Virus record (IMG/VR): IMGVR_UViG_3300025030_000876
Span: 1 to 64,000 of that record
Length of the DNA stretch: 64,000 nucleotides
Origin: a virus
Reading direction: 5' to 3' (one strand)
The number at the start of each line of letters is the position of its first letter. Position 1 is the stretch's first letter. The notes below the pieces were generated by a model. That model saw nothing but the letters and a program-made list of their open reading frames with translations. It was not told the origin of the DNA and ran no database searches. A program made the translations under genes and the position numbers. Below, piece by piece: positions 33,194 to 40,424 of this stretch.

Positions 33194-33664
33194 ATGCAAA
33201 TCACAATTAACACCAATGACATTCTTGGCGACGAAACTACTCTTAGAGAAGAAATAATCGACCGAGTTGTTAGCTCTATTACTTTGTGGATGCAGAAGGA
33301 ATTTACTACCAAAATCTCTCAAAGCATTGAAACGCAATTGCAATCTATCATCGGGGATAAAGTTGCCGAAATTGTAGCAATGCAAGTGGACACAGAGATT
33401 ACAGAAGTGGATAGATATGGCAAGACGTTGGCTACAACTACCATCCGTAACAACATTGCAAACAAACTAGAAACTCTTTGTCAATTTAAACAAACAACAT
33501 ATTCCTCGGAGCAAAATCCATTCACAAAGATTGTAATAAAAACAGTAGAGGAAGAAATGACGAAATTTAAGAAAGATTATATGTCTTTGGTAAACGCCAA
33601 ACTTGTGCAAGAATGTCTAGATGAAGCAACCAAGAAACTCAAAGCGGCTTGTGGGATTAAATAA
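33194..33664 (+). CDS. Helical early protein
   Basis: 156 residues, predominantly helical and coiled-coil-like (IIDRVVSSITLWMQKEFTTK; KIVIKTVEEEMTKFKKDYMS). ATG immediately follows the previous stop. No motif found; possibly a structural or DNA-binding oligomer. Confidence 0.58.
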   Translation: MQITINTNDILGDETTLREEIIDRVVSSITLWMQKEFTTKISQSIETQLQSIIGDKVAEIVAMQVDTEITEVDRYGKTLATTTIRNNIANKLETLCQFKQTTYSSEQNPFTKIVIKTVEEEMTKFKKDYMSLVNAKLVQECLDEATKKLKAACGIK

Positions 33665-33698
33665 CTGACGTTTGCAACTTTTATTTAGGAGGTTTCTT

Positions 33699-33866
33699 AT
33701 GCGTAAACATCATCTCTGGGAAAATGCAAAAAGGGTATTTAGGTTTCCGTCAACAGAAACTAAACCCCAACGCGAAGTTTATAAATACCCTATCCGCAGA
33801 TGGGAACCTAGTTCACGTTGTAGGCACTACCCTGGGGTGTTGTTTGTGCAACAAGGACCGATGTAA
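33699..33866 (+). CDS. Small basic protein
   Basis: 55 residues, Arg/Pro-rich (MRKHHLWENAKRVFRFPSTE...), with a strong RBS (TAGGAGGTTTCTT). Basic composition suits RNA or DNA binding; no family recognised. Confidence 0.5.
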   Translation: MRKHHLWENAKRVFRFPSTETKPQREVYKYPIRRWEPSSRCRHYPGVLFVQQGPM

Positions 33867-33877
33867 AGGAGAACATC

Positions 33878-34090
33878 ATGTGGAAATGTTATAAATGCGG
33901 AATAACTTTTGAAAGACTCCAGATTTGTTGGGGAACTTGTTGCGGCGAGAAGGTGGATGTTATTGATTATTTTTGCCCAAATTGCTCTAATAACGAACCA
34001 ATATTTACAGGAACTCCAAAGGAATTAGAAGAATATTGGAAAACAGAATGGGATAACGAAGGAGAATATAAGGAGTCTACTAATGACTAA
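33878..34090 (+). CDS. Zinc-ribbon protein
   Basis: 70 residues with CYKCG, CWGTCC and CPNCS: three Cys pairs that fit a rubredoxin-like or two-zinc ribbon fold, followed by an acidic tail. RBS AAAGGAG. Overlaps the next gene by 8 bp. Confidence 0.62.
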   Translation: MWKCYKCGITFERLQICWGTCCGEKVDVIDYFCPNCSNNEPIFTGTPKELEEYWKTEWDNEGEYKESTND

Positions 34091-34334
34091 ACCAACTGGC
34101 GGGCCAGCTTATCCAATTCCCATTATCAGCCAAAACAACAGCACAGGAGAAACAACTATCTGGCAAACAGAAGGCGGAATGACCCTACGAGATTATTTCG
34201 CAGCAATGGCGCTTCAGGGATTCTTTAGTAGCGGTAATTTGAGACAGCACGATGGTACGCTGCATACTTACGAATCACTGACGGCAGAATGTTATTACGC
34301 CGCCGATGCTATGTTGGCAGAAAGAGAGAAGTAA
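34083..34334 (+). CDS. Conserved small phage protein (GGPAYP/MTLRDYFAA family)
   Basis: 83 residues with the recognisable pattern TGGPAYP ... GMTLRDYFAAMAL ... YAADAMLAER, found in many phages and prophages of Proteobacteria. Function unknown. Stop overlaps the next ATG. Confidence 0.7.
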   Translation: MTKPTGGPAYPIPIISQNNSTGETTIWQTEGGMTLRDYFAAMALQGFFSSGNLRQHDGTLHTYESLTAECYYAADAMLAEREK

Positions 34335-34552
34335 TGAAAAAGCTAATTGTCGTAGTTGCATTACTTTTAACCGCTTGTGATAATTCACCTAAATGGGAAG
34401 TAAATCAAAAACTTCGTAGAGAGATTTTCAATGAATGTTTAAATAATCTCCCAGCGGGGCCTAATGCTACAATGTACAATGACTGGGCTGAAGTTGTTAG
34501 TGAATGTGGGCAACAAGCTTATTATATGTCTTTAACGCCGGGAGGGAAATAA
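34334..34552 (+). CDS. Small lipoprotein
   Basis: 72 residues with lipoprotein signal MKKLIVVVALLLTACDN (lipobox LLTAC, Cys15 lipidated). The Asp after Cys could retain it in the inner membrane by the +2 rule. The mature part carries two further Cys that could pair. An early lipoprotein suggests superinfection exclusion rather than lysis; inference only. Confidence 0.65.
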   Translation: MKKLIVVVALLLTACDNSPKWEVNQKLRREIFNECLNNLPAGPNATMYNDWAEVVSECGQQAYYMSLTPGGK

Positions 34553-34554
34553 CT

Positions 34555-34773
34555 ATGAAACTAGGACTCCAAGACACGGCATGGGAATACATAGGTGCAA
34601 AGCTCGCGCAAGAAGATTCAATCGCTCAAGTAAAGTTCTTCAAAGCATTTGTTGCAGAAATGCAAACCTGGGGAACAAGTTACCAAATGCAAATGCAACT
34701 AGCGTATGTTAATGGAGAGTTAAGCGAAGAAGAAAAAGAAGTGTTATCAATGTTGGGATACCAAGGAGAATAA
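34555..34773 (+). CDS. Small early protein
   Basis: 72 residues from ATG 34555 (GGGAGG upstream). Helical (SIAQVKFFKAFVAEMQTWGT...NGELSEEEKEVLSMLGYQGE), similar in style to phage proteins that may be adaptor-like. Function unknown. Confidence 0.58.
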   Translation: MKLGLQDTAWEYIGAKLAQEDSIAQVKFFKAFVAEMQTWGTSYQMQMQLAYVNGELSEEEKEVLSMLGYQGE

Positions 34774-34775
34774 TT

Positions 34776-35132
34776 ATGATAAACTTACTGGCAGAAACTA
34801 TCGAAGATATTAAATCCAGTGGTCGAACTCCAGAGGAAATAATCTTTATCGGTTCAGAAATCAGCGGGCATCAATGTACTTGGGAAGAATTTAAAACATT
34901 AGCAAACAGAAATTATGACAACGGCTATGGCTCTGCTGAAGTTGCAATGGATTTAATTATTGTATTCTCTGATGGTTGCAAACTACACCGTGGGGAGTAC
35001 GATGGTTCTGAATGGTGGGAGATACAAAAGCCGTTTAAACGGCCAGAAGTGCAACATACAATTAAATCATTGTTTATCACGGATTATAGGAGTTCTTTAG
35101 CGGAATGCAATGACGACACTTTAGGAGACTAA
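34776..35132 (+). CDS. Early protein of unknown function
   Basis: 118 residues with a helix-loop then a beta section (EVAMDLIIVFSDGCKLHRGEYDG, EWWEIQKPFK). Family not nameable from sequence alone. RBS AAGGAG at the end of the previous gene. Confidence 0.6.
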   Translation: MINLLAETIEDIKSSGRTPEEIIFIGSEISGHQCTWEEFKTLANRNYDNGYGSAEVAMDLIIVFSDGCKLHRGEYDGSEWWEIQKPFKRPEVQHTIKSLFITDYRSSLAECNDDTLGD

Positions 35133-35134
35133 CC

Positions 35135-35626
35135 ATGCTCCCAAAATCCACCAAACGTCTACGAAGAATAACAGCAATCTTGTTGTTAACCTCTGGTATC
35201 ATTTGGGCATCCAGTTCATTGTACCTATGCACTCAATTTACAGAATCGCCCAAAGCTCATGACAACAGAGATAAGCTCCTGGAAGTAATCTTCGGGCCAG
35301 AGTTTTCCTCTGAAGCCCCGATACTTTCAACCAACGTAGCAATAACAGCATATTCTGCTTCTGTGGAAGAATGTGATTCAGAACCTTGGTACACCGCAAG
35401 TGGTAGTTTGTCGAGAATAGGAGTACTAGCAGTTAGTCGAGACTTACTCTCAGAAGTTGGTTTAACTTACGGCCAAGTAGTAATACTCGAAAACATAGGA
35501 GTGTTTAGGATTCAAGATACCATGAACCCCAGATTCTCCCACAGAGTAGATATCCTAATGGGTAATCCCACTGCGGCGAAGTTATGGGGAAGAAAGAAGG
35601 TAAACTTATTTGGATTGGAGGAATGA
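35135..35626 (+). CDS. Membrane-anchored 3D-domain (barwin-like) cell-wall protein
   Basis: 163 residues. An N-terminal transmembrane helix (ITAILLLTSGIIWASSSLYL) anchors a 3D/double-psi beta-barrel domain: VAITAYSASVEECDSEPWYT, GVLAVSRDLL, VFRIQDTMNPRFSHRVDILM. Asp-Thr and Val-Asp in the last motif match the catalytic acidic pair of MltA/YuiC-type lytic transglycosylases. Likely acts on peptidoglycan from the periplasmic side. Its location in the early rather than late region is unusual. Confidence 0.7.
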   Translation: MLPKSTKRLRRITAILLLTSGIIWASSSLYLCTQFTESPKAHDNRDKLLEVIFGPEFSSEAPILSTNVAITAYSASVEECDSEPWYTASGSLSRIGVLAVSRDLLSEVGLTYGQVVILENIGVFRIQDTMNPRFSHRVDILMGNPTAAKLWGRKKVNLFGLEE

Positions 35627-35627
35627 G

Positions 35628-35939
35628 ATGAGATGCCCAAACTGTTACCAAGAGCCAGTAGTATGTCAATCGTGCGTAACACAATTAAATCATGCAAATC
35701 GACAAGGTACGCTAGAACTCCTAAGATTACGCAAAGAGTTAGACGCTCTCGCTAAAGAACTCTTAACACCAGAAGTATTCACCAGCTTAATAGACTGGCT
35801 CAGAGAATCTCCAATTCGCCCAGCTGGAGCTGCATTCACAGCAGGGATAACCAGACAGATTGCGTATGCGTTAGAAGCTAGTATATTGCCAGAAATTAAA
35901 TCCCTACGGGCCAAGTTTGTCAATAAGGAAACCAACTAA
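35628..35939 (+). CDS. Helical protein with N-terminal zinc knuckle
   Basis: 103 residues from ATG 35628. An N-terminal CPNCYQEPVVCQSC zinc-binding segment is followed by helices (TLELLRLRKELDALAKELLT; ALEASILPEIKSLRAKF). Overlaps the next gene by 1 base. Unknown function. Confidence 0.6.
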   Translation: MRCPNCYQEPVVCQSCVTQLNHANRQGTLELLRLRKELDALAKELLTPEVFTSLIDWLRESPIRPAGAAFTAGITRQIAYALEASILPEIKSLRAKFVNKETN

Positions 35940-36106
35940 TGAGGCCGCTTATGAAGCTAGTATTCAGCATAGACACTCTACTCAACGGATGGTTTTTCCT
36001 AACCCTTATCCTCGGAGGTTGTTTGATCTTTACCCTAGACTCCGGGATGCTGAAAGCAATACTTGGGTGTTACTTAGCGGTTATGGTGTTATCACTTATT
36101 GCTTAG
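35939..36106 (+). CDS. Tiny two-helix membrane protein
   Basis: 55 residues with two hydrophobic segments (GWFFLTLILGGCLIFTL and AILGCYLAVMVLSLIA). Starts on the previous gene's stop (TAATG). Could be an accessory holin or envelope modifier. Confidence 0.55.
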   Translation: MRPLMKLVFSIDTLLNGWFFLTLILGGCLIFTLDSGMLKAILGCYLAVMVLSLIA

Positions 36107-36118
36107 GAGACTCTTGCT

Positions 36119-36415
36119 ATGCACCGCCTGCCACCTATTGAAGTAAAACCAGTACAAAGTTATGACTTTATCCAACAACAAACAATCAGAGGATTACTAC
36201 TCCGTGATGAAGCGTTTATGATTGCAAGGGCAGTTCTCGAACAAGCAATAGAAGACCTAGATTTGCCGCTAAAAAACAAAAACTGCTCCTGTCGGTGGTT
36301 TATTTCTAACGAAATGCGACCATATAGTTACATTTGGCTTTGTCAACACTTAAAAGTTAATCCAGAGAGACTTAGGAAGAAGTATTTTGGGAAGATTTAT
36401 AAGGAGTTTGTTTAA
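36119..36415 (+). CDS. Early protein of unknown function
   Basis: 98 residues, basic and helical (LLLRDEAFMIARAVLEQAIE; LKVNPERLRKKYFGKIYKEF). The C-terminal ‘HLKVNPERLRKKYF’ resembles a helix-turn-helix recognition end, so DNA binding is possible. RBS TAGGAGAC. The stop sits in a hairpin. Confidence 0.6.
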   Translation: MHRLPPIEVKPVQSYDFIQQQTIRGLLLRDEAFMIARAVLEQAIEDLDLPLKNKNCSCRWFISNEMRPYSYIWLCQHLKVNPERLRKKYFGKIYKEFV

Positions 36416-36426
36416 CTTTAAACTCC
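36403..36426 (+). other. Hairpin overlapping a stop codon
   Basis: 7-bp perfect stem GGAGTTT (36403-36409)/AAACTCC (36420-36426) with a 10-base loop that contains the stop codon of the preceding gene. No T tract follows; may affect mRNA stability or translation of the next gene. Confidence 0.45.
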
Positions 36427-36450
36427 CGCCAACGAGAGAAGGAGCACTAA

Positions 36451-36750
36451 ATGTACTGGGTCATTATTATCATTCTTGTTCTATATTTGATAGTTGCCCG
36501 CATAGACCTGGGGACAAATATCACTGAGTATGAAAATCATAGAGTCGTAAAAGGCGGCGGATTCTTTGGCGGTAATTCCCTCGAATGTGATGAACACCAG
36601 CGTAAGCCCATGAGCACGGACATCTACTATGCTGCCTTATGGCCTCTCAGACTTGTAAGGTATTTTATTTGTTCAACTCTTTGGATGGCGTGCTCGCTGT
36701 TCTTTGCTACTGACTCAAAATTTGCTAAATGGTTGGAAAAATTCGTATAA
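36451..36750 (+). CDS. Membrane protein
   Basis: 99 residues with an N-terminal membrane helix (MYWVIIIILVLYLIVARI) and a second hydrophobic stretch (YFICSTLWMACSLFF). RBS AAGGAGC. No family recognised. Confidence 0.6.
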   Translation: MYWVIIIILVLYLIVARIDLGTNITEYENHRVVKGGGFFGGNSLECDEHQRKPMSTDIYYAALWPLRLVRYFICSTLWMACSLFFATDSKFAKWLEKFV

Positions 36751-36817
36751 CCTCGCCAACGCAAGAAGTAATCCGCAAAATCAGAGGCGCCCTCCCACCC
36801 GGCGAAGGAGATAAGCC

Positions 36818-37216
36818 ATGAACCAACAACGAGATAAGTTTCTAACAGAAGCAATGGGAATTAAATCGAGTGGTAATTACAAAGTAGGCATTACATACCC
36901 ATTCCCTGCCGGCAGTATTGCATTTCGAGGGACTTTAGAAGATTGTGAAAGCTACACCAATAGACATAAAAATAAAGGATATGCTGGAGACATTGCTTTT
37001 ATTGAGCCCGTAAATGTTAGAATTATTAACTTCTCCACTTGGCCCAGCTTCGGGAAACTATGGGAGTGGGCAATTAATCAAAAATGGTGGCAGAAATTCG
37101 CGCAAGAGAAATTGGATAAAATGTATTATGTAAACGATGAAGATGTGTTTCCTCAGGAACTTATCAACCCAGATAACTTCGCCAACGCAGTTTATGATTT
37201 CTTAAAGGAAAAATAA
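36818..37216 (+). CDS. Early protein of unknown function
   Basis: 132 residues with aromatic-rich C-terminal half (KLWEWAINQKWWQKFAQEKL). RBS GAAGGAGATAAGCC. The 67 bases before it contain a small stem CGCC/GGCG. No motif recognised. Confidence 0.58.
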   Translation: MNQQRDKFLTEAMGIKSSGNYKVGITYPFPAGSIAFRGTLEDCESYTNRHKNKGYAGDIAFIEPVNVRIINFSTWPSFGKLWEWAINQKWWQKFAQEKLDKMYYVNDEDVFPQELINPDNFANAVYDFLKEK

Positions 37217-37218
37217 CT

Positions 37219-37374
37219 ATGCCTGAGTACAAATTGCATTGTCGCTACTGTAAAGAACTATCACTACGGGAGGAATGGAAAGACGATGGCGATGGCATGT
37301 GCTCTGAAGGGTGCTGTGATAGGCTTATTTGTCCGAAATGTGGAGCAAGCTGTCTATTTGAGTGTGGTGATTAG
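37219..37374 (+). CDS. Tiny Cys-rich protein
   Basis: 51 residues with eight Cys (CRYCKEL, CSEGCC, CPKCGASCLFECG): a likely double zinc ribbon. ATG 37219 two bases after the previous stop. Function unknown. Confidence 0.6.
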   Translation: MPEYKLHCRYCKELSLREEWKDDGDGMCSEGCCDRLICPKCGASCLFECGD

Positions 37375-37404
37375 TCGCTCATCTCGACAGAAGGAAAAAT
37401 AACT

Positions 37405-37617
37405 ATGGACGGCTACACTCAAACTCCCCATAAAAAGAAACGAGGCAATGCCAAGAAACCATTTACTGTCGAATGGAAATCCATCCGCCCAATATTCCCC
37501 AGTTGGGGAGAATGGAGAACATGGAAGAGATATGCAACAGAAGAACAAAGAGATGAAGCATTAGAAACACTCCAAACCAAAGACCAGAAGTATTTTGAAT
37601 ACAGAAAAGGAGAATAA
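37405..37617 (+). CDS. Small basic protein
   Basis: 70 residues, Lys/Arg/Trp-rich (HKKKRGNAKKPFTVEWKSIR; WGEWRTWKRYATEEQRDEAL), a pattern compatible with nucleic acid binding. RBS GAAGGAAAA. Ends with the SD of the next gene. Confidence 0.55.
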   Translation: MDGYTQTPHKKKRGNAKKPFTVEWKSIRPIFPSWGEWRTWKRYATEEQRDEALETLQTKDQKYFEYRKGE

Positions 37618-37618
37618 T

Positions 37619-37888
37619 ATGACTGATGCAGAAAAGTATCAATTTATTCTCAACAACGATATAGAGCTTTTCAGCAACAGCACAACATACACGGATGTCC
37701 ATGGAAATAAATACAAGCCTAAATACACAGTCGCAATTAATAACACAGGGTATTGCGGCTATGATTTAGACGAAGCTATTGAATTAGCTTATGCCTCAGC
37801 ACCAAAATGCCCAATCTGTAACAACATCCTCGAAGAAAGTTGTATGGGCACATGGACTTGTCCCATTCATTGGTATGATTTTGAGTAA
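37619..37888 (+). CDS. Early protein with C-terminal zinc site
   Basis: 89 residues from ATG 37619 (AGGAGAATAAT). The C-terminal CPICNNILEESCMGTWTCPI has four Cys for a zinc site. Function unknown. Confidence 0.58.
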   Translation: MTDAEKYQFILNNDIELFSNSTTYTDVHGNKYKPKYTVAINNTGYCGYDLDEAIELAYASAPKCPICNNILEESCMGTWTCPIHWYDFE

Positions 37889-37900
37889 AGGAGCCTAACA

Positions 37901-38062
37901 ATGTCTCTCGGTTGCAACAAACTCATAAAAGTAACCGACCCTAGAGGGTTATCTTTTCGCCAAATCACAACAACTTGTGGCTCTGTCGGGTTTTATGGGC
38001 TGATAAATCTTTGTGAAGAATGTAGAGAGGAGGAAAAAGACAATGAGCATACAATTTATTGA
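37901..38062 (+). CDS. Tiny Cys-containing protein
   Basis: 53 residues (MSLGCNKLIKVTDPRGLSFR...) with scattered Cys including CEEC. RBS AAAGGAGCCTAACA. Overlaps the next gene by 20 bp. Not listed among long frames but well supported by its RBS and tight spacing. Confidence 0.55.
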   Translation: MSLGCNKLIKVTDPRGLSFRQITTTCGSVGFYGLINLCEECREEEKDNEHTIY

Positions 38063-38213
38063 ATGCCCAAATTGCGGCTGTACCTCCCATACAGGTAATC
38101 ATGATGAAGGATATGAAAAAACTGGAAACGAATTTGTAAGCAACACAGAAATATTTAAATGGCGTGTGCTTTACGGTTGTATTTCTTGTGGCCATGTTTG
38201 GGTTAACTACTGA
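38043..38213 (+). CDS. Small zinc-ribbon protein
   Basis: 56 residues from ATG 38043 (GAGGAGGAAAAAGACA upstream): CPNCGCTSHTG and CISCGHVW form a classic zinc ribbon with a Trp-rich end. Many phage and cellular ribbons of this type bind nucleic acid or RNA polymerase. Function here unknown. Confidence 0.62.
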   Translation: MSIQFIECPNCGCTSHTGNHDEGYEKTGNEFVSNTEIFKWRVLYGCISCGHVWVNY

Positions 38214-38242
38214 TTTATTATTTATTTCTAGGAGATTATATT

Positions 38243-38344
38243 ATGAAAGCCTTGACTGTTGATATTGTGAATCGCGAAACATCCCTTAACTCCCTCCCCA
38301 ATTCCCACCTATTTGTCCTCTACACCGAGGACACCCGCACGTAA
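38243..38344 (+). CDS. Possible 33-residue peptide
   Basis: MKALTVDIVNRETSLNSLPN... with RBS TAGGAG ten bases upstream. No other feature; could be real or a chance frame with a good SD. Confidence 0.4.
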   Translation: MKALTVDIVNRETSLNSLPNSHLFVLYTEDTRT

Positions 38345-38419
38345 TTCCAATTTCTTTGGCATTACTGTACCCTTTATTTTCTATGTTTATCTTTTGGTTT
38401 CTAACCAAGGAGCTTCTTT

Positions 38420-38698
38420 GTGCATAAATTATCCCAGAGAGAGATAAAACGTCGCGAACAATCAACAAGATTGCTCATAAGTAAAGAATGCAATGTCTAC
38501 CTATCTGCGGATATCCGTGGAAATTTAAGACCTTCTGTAGACAAAGCTAATATCCTTGTTGTCAACGACAAACGGGAACACAGTGTTCTTTGCGAATACA
38601 TCCAGCATAACTTCTACCCCCGTAGACTTACTGTGCCCGAGTTAGAAACTGTGCGCCTTGTAGTAAAAGATTTCACGGGTAGTTTTAGAAACACTTAG
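38420..38698 (+). CDS. Basic early protein
   Basis: 92 residues from GTG 38420 (AAGGAGCTTCTTT upstream). Basic N-terminus (KLSQREIKRREQSTRLLISK), then strands. No family recognised. Its end is followed by a probable new promoter. Confidence 0.58.
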   Translation: MHKLSQREIKRREQSTRLLISKECNVYLSADIRGNLRPSVDKANILVVNDKREHSVLCEYIQHNFYPRRLTVPELETVRLVVKDFTGSFRNT

Positions 38699-38717
38699 TA
38701 GAAATTTCCGTCCAAAC

Positions 38718-38749
38718 TTGAAGCAACTATTTTAATGATTTTGTATATT
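38718..38749 (+). promoter_or_regulatory. Candidate promoter for the gene at 38837
   Basis: TTGAAG (38718-38723) with TTGTAT 17 bases on, or TATATT (38744-38749) 20 bases on. Neither pair is ideal, but the gap of 138 bp and a strong 5' UTR hairpin support an independent start here. Confidence 0.4.
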
Positions 38750-38753
38750 GACT

Positions 38754-38808
38754 TTAGGCCGGTCAGATGCGACAATAGCCTTACAGTCAAAACAGGCCAC
38801 CGGCCTAA
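38754..38808 (+). promoter_or_regulatory. Long 5' UTR stem-loop
   Basis: Perfect 10-bp arms TTAGGCCGGT (38754-38763) and ACCGGCCTAA (38799-38808) with a 35-base loop, 13 bases before the RBS of the following gene. Most likely an mRNA 5' stabiliser or a translational control element. Confidence 0.6.
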
Positions 38809-38836
38809 TTCCCAAACCCTCGAAAGGAGTTTACTT

Positions 38837-39244
38837 GTGCAGAAAGTAACTAAAGAAGTTGGAACTCGTGAAGAAGTCCTTGGTACTCTTGTTTTCTCGG
38901 TATGTGATAATCTCTCGGAAGCTATTAGTGTCTATGGCGAAGGTAGTGTTCTCAATCTCTTCAATCGTTCCATCCAGCAGGACATGGAGCGCGTTGCTAG
39001 AGAGAACTTCAAAAAGGATGGCGCTACCCAGGAAAGCGTTCAGGCTCTTGTTGATAACTACCGTCCGGGCGCTCGTACTGCAAAGCCCACCATGAAGAAC
39101 TTCCAGGAACTTATTACTCAGTTTGTCGAAGCTGACCAAGTTGAGATGGTTCTGGAAGCTCACCGTATCTACAAGAACGAAGACCTTGAGGCCGCTTATA
39201 ACTTCCTGATGGAGAAAAAAGGCCAAGGGGCGCTGAACGGGTAA
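38837..39244 (+). CDS. Probably highly expressed early protein, unknown function
   Basis: 135 residues from GTG 38837 with an excellent RBS (CGAAAGGAGTTTACTT). It has its own promoter region and a 5' stem-loop, and its codon choice is closer to the capsid and ssDNA-binding genes than to its neighbours, all signs of high expression. Helical core (EAISVYGEGSVLNLFNRSIQ; FQELITQFVEADQVEMVLEA). Structured non-coding DNA follows. An abundant DNA-binding or host-takeover role is a guess. Confidence 0.6.
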   Translation: MQKVTKEVGTREEVLGTLVFSVCDNLSEAISVYGEGSVLNLFNRSIQQDMERVARENFKKDGATQESVQALVDNYRPGARTAKPTMKNFQELITQFVEADQVEMVLEAHRIYKNEDLEAAYNFLMEKKGQGALNG

Positions 39245-39608
39245 TAAAGAAATATAGTCTTTAGTCGTGCATCGACTGAAAGGATGAATTAACATCGTAT
39301 CAATCGCCAAATGCGAAGATGGACTATCAAATTCAAGAGAAGTAGGAGTTAGGGGAAGCGTGGAGTAATTTACAGAAACCTGCTAGCGCGTCCGGAGGAT
39401 ATAAGACCCGAAGCTCCTCGGGCTAGAGTTAACCCGCTCTTGAATATTAAATCCAGTTAGCTCTCCGGCCTTGGCTTTTAGCCTTTATGGCACACAAACT
39501 TAGCAACTGGTCAGTTAGAGGTACTGCAAAACCTCCGAGTAGGTGAGAAGCCTACATTTTAAATCTACTAAATCTAAGTGCATTAACACTTACTTTGGAG
39601 CACTAACT
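39245..39608 (+). ncRNA. Candidate structured non-coding RNA or replication locus
   Basis: 364 bp with no supported gene but a dense series of perfect short hairpins: AGTCG/CGACT (39263-39277) inside ATAGTC/GACTAT (39254-39327), CCCGA/TCGGG (39407-39422), CCAGTT/AACTGG (39453-39510), GAGGT/ACCTC (39518-39535), GTAGG/CCTAC (39539-39555), then a TAAGTG palindrome. CCGgAGG (39392-39398) can pair with CCTCGG instead of the CCCGA stem, giving an alternative fold. No known RNA family is recognised. Confidence 0.5.
39575..39592. promoter_or_regulatory. Palindrome TAAGTG-N6-CACTTA
   Basis: Perfect 6-bp arms, the same half-site as the palindromes at 25392 and 27.2-27.8 kb. It lies just upstream of the gene at 39623. 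Candidate operator. Confidence 0.45.
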
Positions 39609-39623
39609 ATGGAGACTTTCTGA
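39609..39623 (+). CDS. Possible four-residue leader peptide METF
   Basis: ATG GAG ACT TTC TGA with its own RBS (TTGGAGCACTAACT). Its stop overlaps the ATG of the next gene (TGATG), so it could couple or gate that gene's translation. Too short to judge by coding statistics. Confidence 0.3.
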   Translation: METF

Positions 39624-40036
39624 TGGCTACCCGATGGGGTTTAACTGCTGGAGCATACAAAAAGTGGTGTTTTATCTTCGATAAACCCCTGCCGGTGGTT
39701 ATTACAACAAACAGTCCTATCAGTGACGCGAGTTATGTTAGGGATGTTATAAGATACGCGAATATGAATAATCTAAAAGGCGCGAATTGGTTTAATAATG
39801 TTAAAGTTTCCGCCGCAGAAGATGGAACCTTGGTTATCTCTCACCGCAATGGAGGCATGGAAGTCTACCCGAAACTTAACATTTTTGAATTCATTCGTAC
39901 AATCCAAGATAACGAATACAAAGACGGAGATAGGTTTATTGTCCTAGACGGTCACCTTGCCGCGAAACAAGTTTGTGAGAACCTTCAACTTAGCATCATT
40001 CATCTTGGGAATGATGTAGTAGAAATTAGGAGATAG
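39623..40036 (+). CDS. Early protein of unknown function
   Basis: 137 residues, alpha/beta (CFIFDKPLPVVITTNSPISD; DGDRFIVLDGHLAAKQVCEN). Preceded by the structured region and a possible mini-leader. Followed two bases later by the next gene. No family recognised. Confidence 0.6.
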   Translation: MATRWGLTAGAYKKWCFIFDKPLPVVITTNSPISDASYVRDVIRYANMNNLKGANWFNNVKVSAAEDGTLVISHRNGGMEVYPKLNIFEFIRTIQDNEYKDGDRFIVLDGHLAAKQVCENLQLSIIHLGNDVVEIRR

Positions 40037-40038
40037 CT

Positions 40039-40200
40039 ATGTTTGGGCTCTTGAACTCTGTGTTGAATTTAGGCAAAAATGTAGTGGATATTGCAGTTGC
40101 CCCAGTAGAAGTTGCTGTAGATATTGTAAACGCTGGAGTGAAGCCTGTTGCTGACGCCGCGAAAGATATAGTGAAAGATATTAAAGAAAGCACGAAATAA
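40039..40200 (+). CDS. Small amphipathic protein
   Basis: 53 residues (MFGLLNSVLNLGKNVVDIAV...), Val/Ala/Ile/Lys-rich with amphipathic helix character, a type often seen in phages. Starts after GGAGATAGCT; its stop overlaps the next ATG (TAATGG). Confidence 0.6.
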   Translation: MFGLLNSVLNLGKNVVDIAVAPVEVAVDIVNAGVKPVADAAKDIVKDIKESTK

Positions 40201-40424
40201 TGGACTACTCAGATATCTTCACTCGGCCTATCGAGGAAATAACGGATGATGAGATAATTCAGCGCGCTAGGGAGTTGCGAGAAAAGGGCCGATACCCAGT
40301 AATTGTTAAAACTCCAGTAGATAAAAAACCCAAGGCTAAAAAGAAAACGAAAGCTGAGGAACAATTAGAGGGTTTATTTAATCAAGCACAAAAATTAGCC
40401 GAGGCTAAGAAACAGGATGGGTGA
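40200..40424 (+). CDS. Small Lys-rich protein
   Basis: 74 residues; acidic N-half (EEITDDEIIQRARELREKGR), then a Lys-rich linker and a helix (KKKTKAEEQLEGLFNQAQKL). Overlaps the HNH gene by 8 bp. Unknown. Confidence 0.55.
   Translation: MDYSDIFTRPIEEITDDEIIQRARELREKGRYPVIVKTPVDKKPKAKKKTKAEEQLEGLFNQAQKLAEAKKQDG

Noticed and set aside
39245-39608. Group I intron core or tRNA
   Set aside because: AATATAGTC resembles the S strand of group I introns, but its partner GACTAT lies on the wrong side, and no exon continuation or tRNA cloverleaf could be formed.
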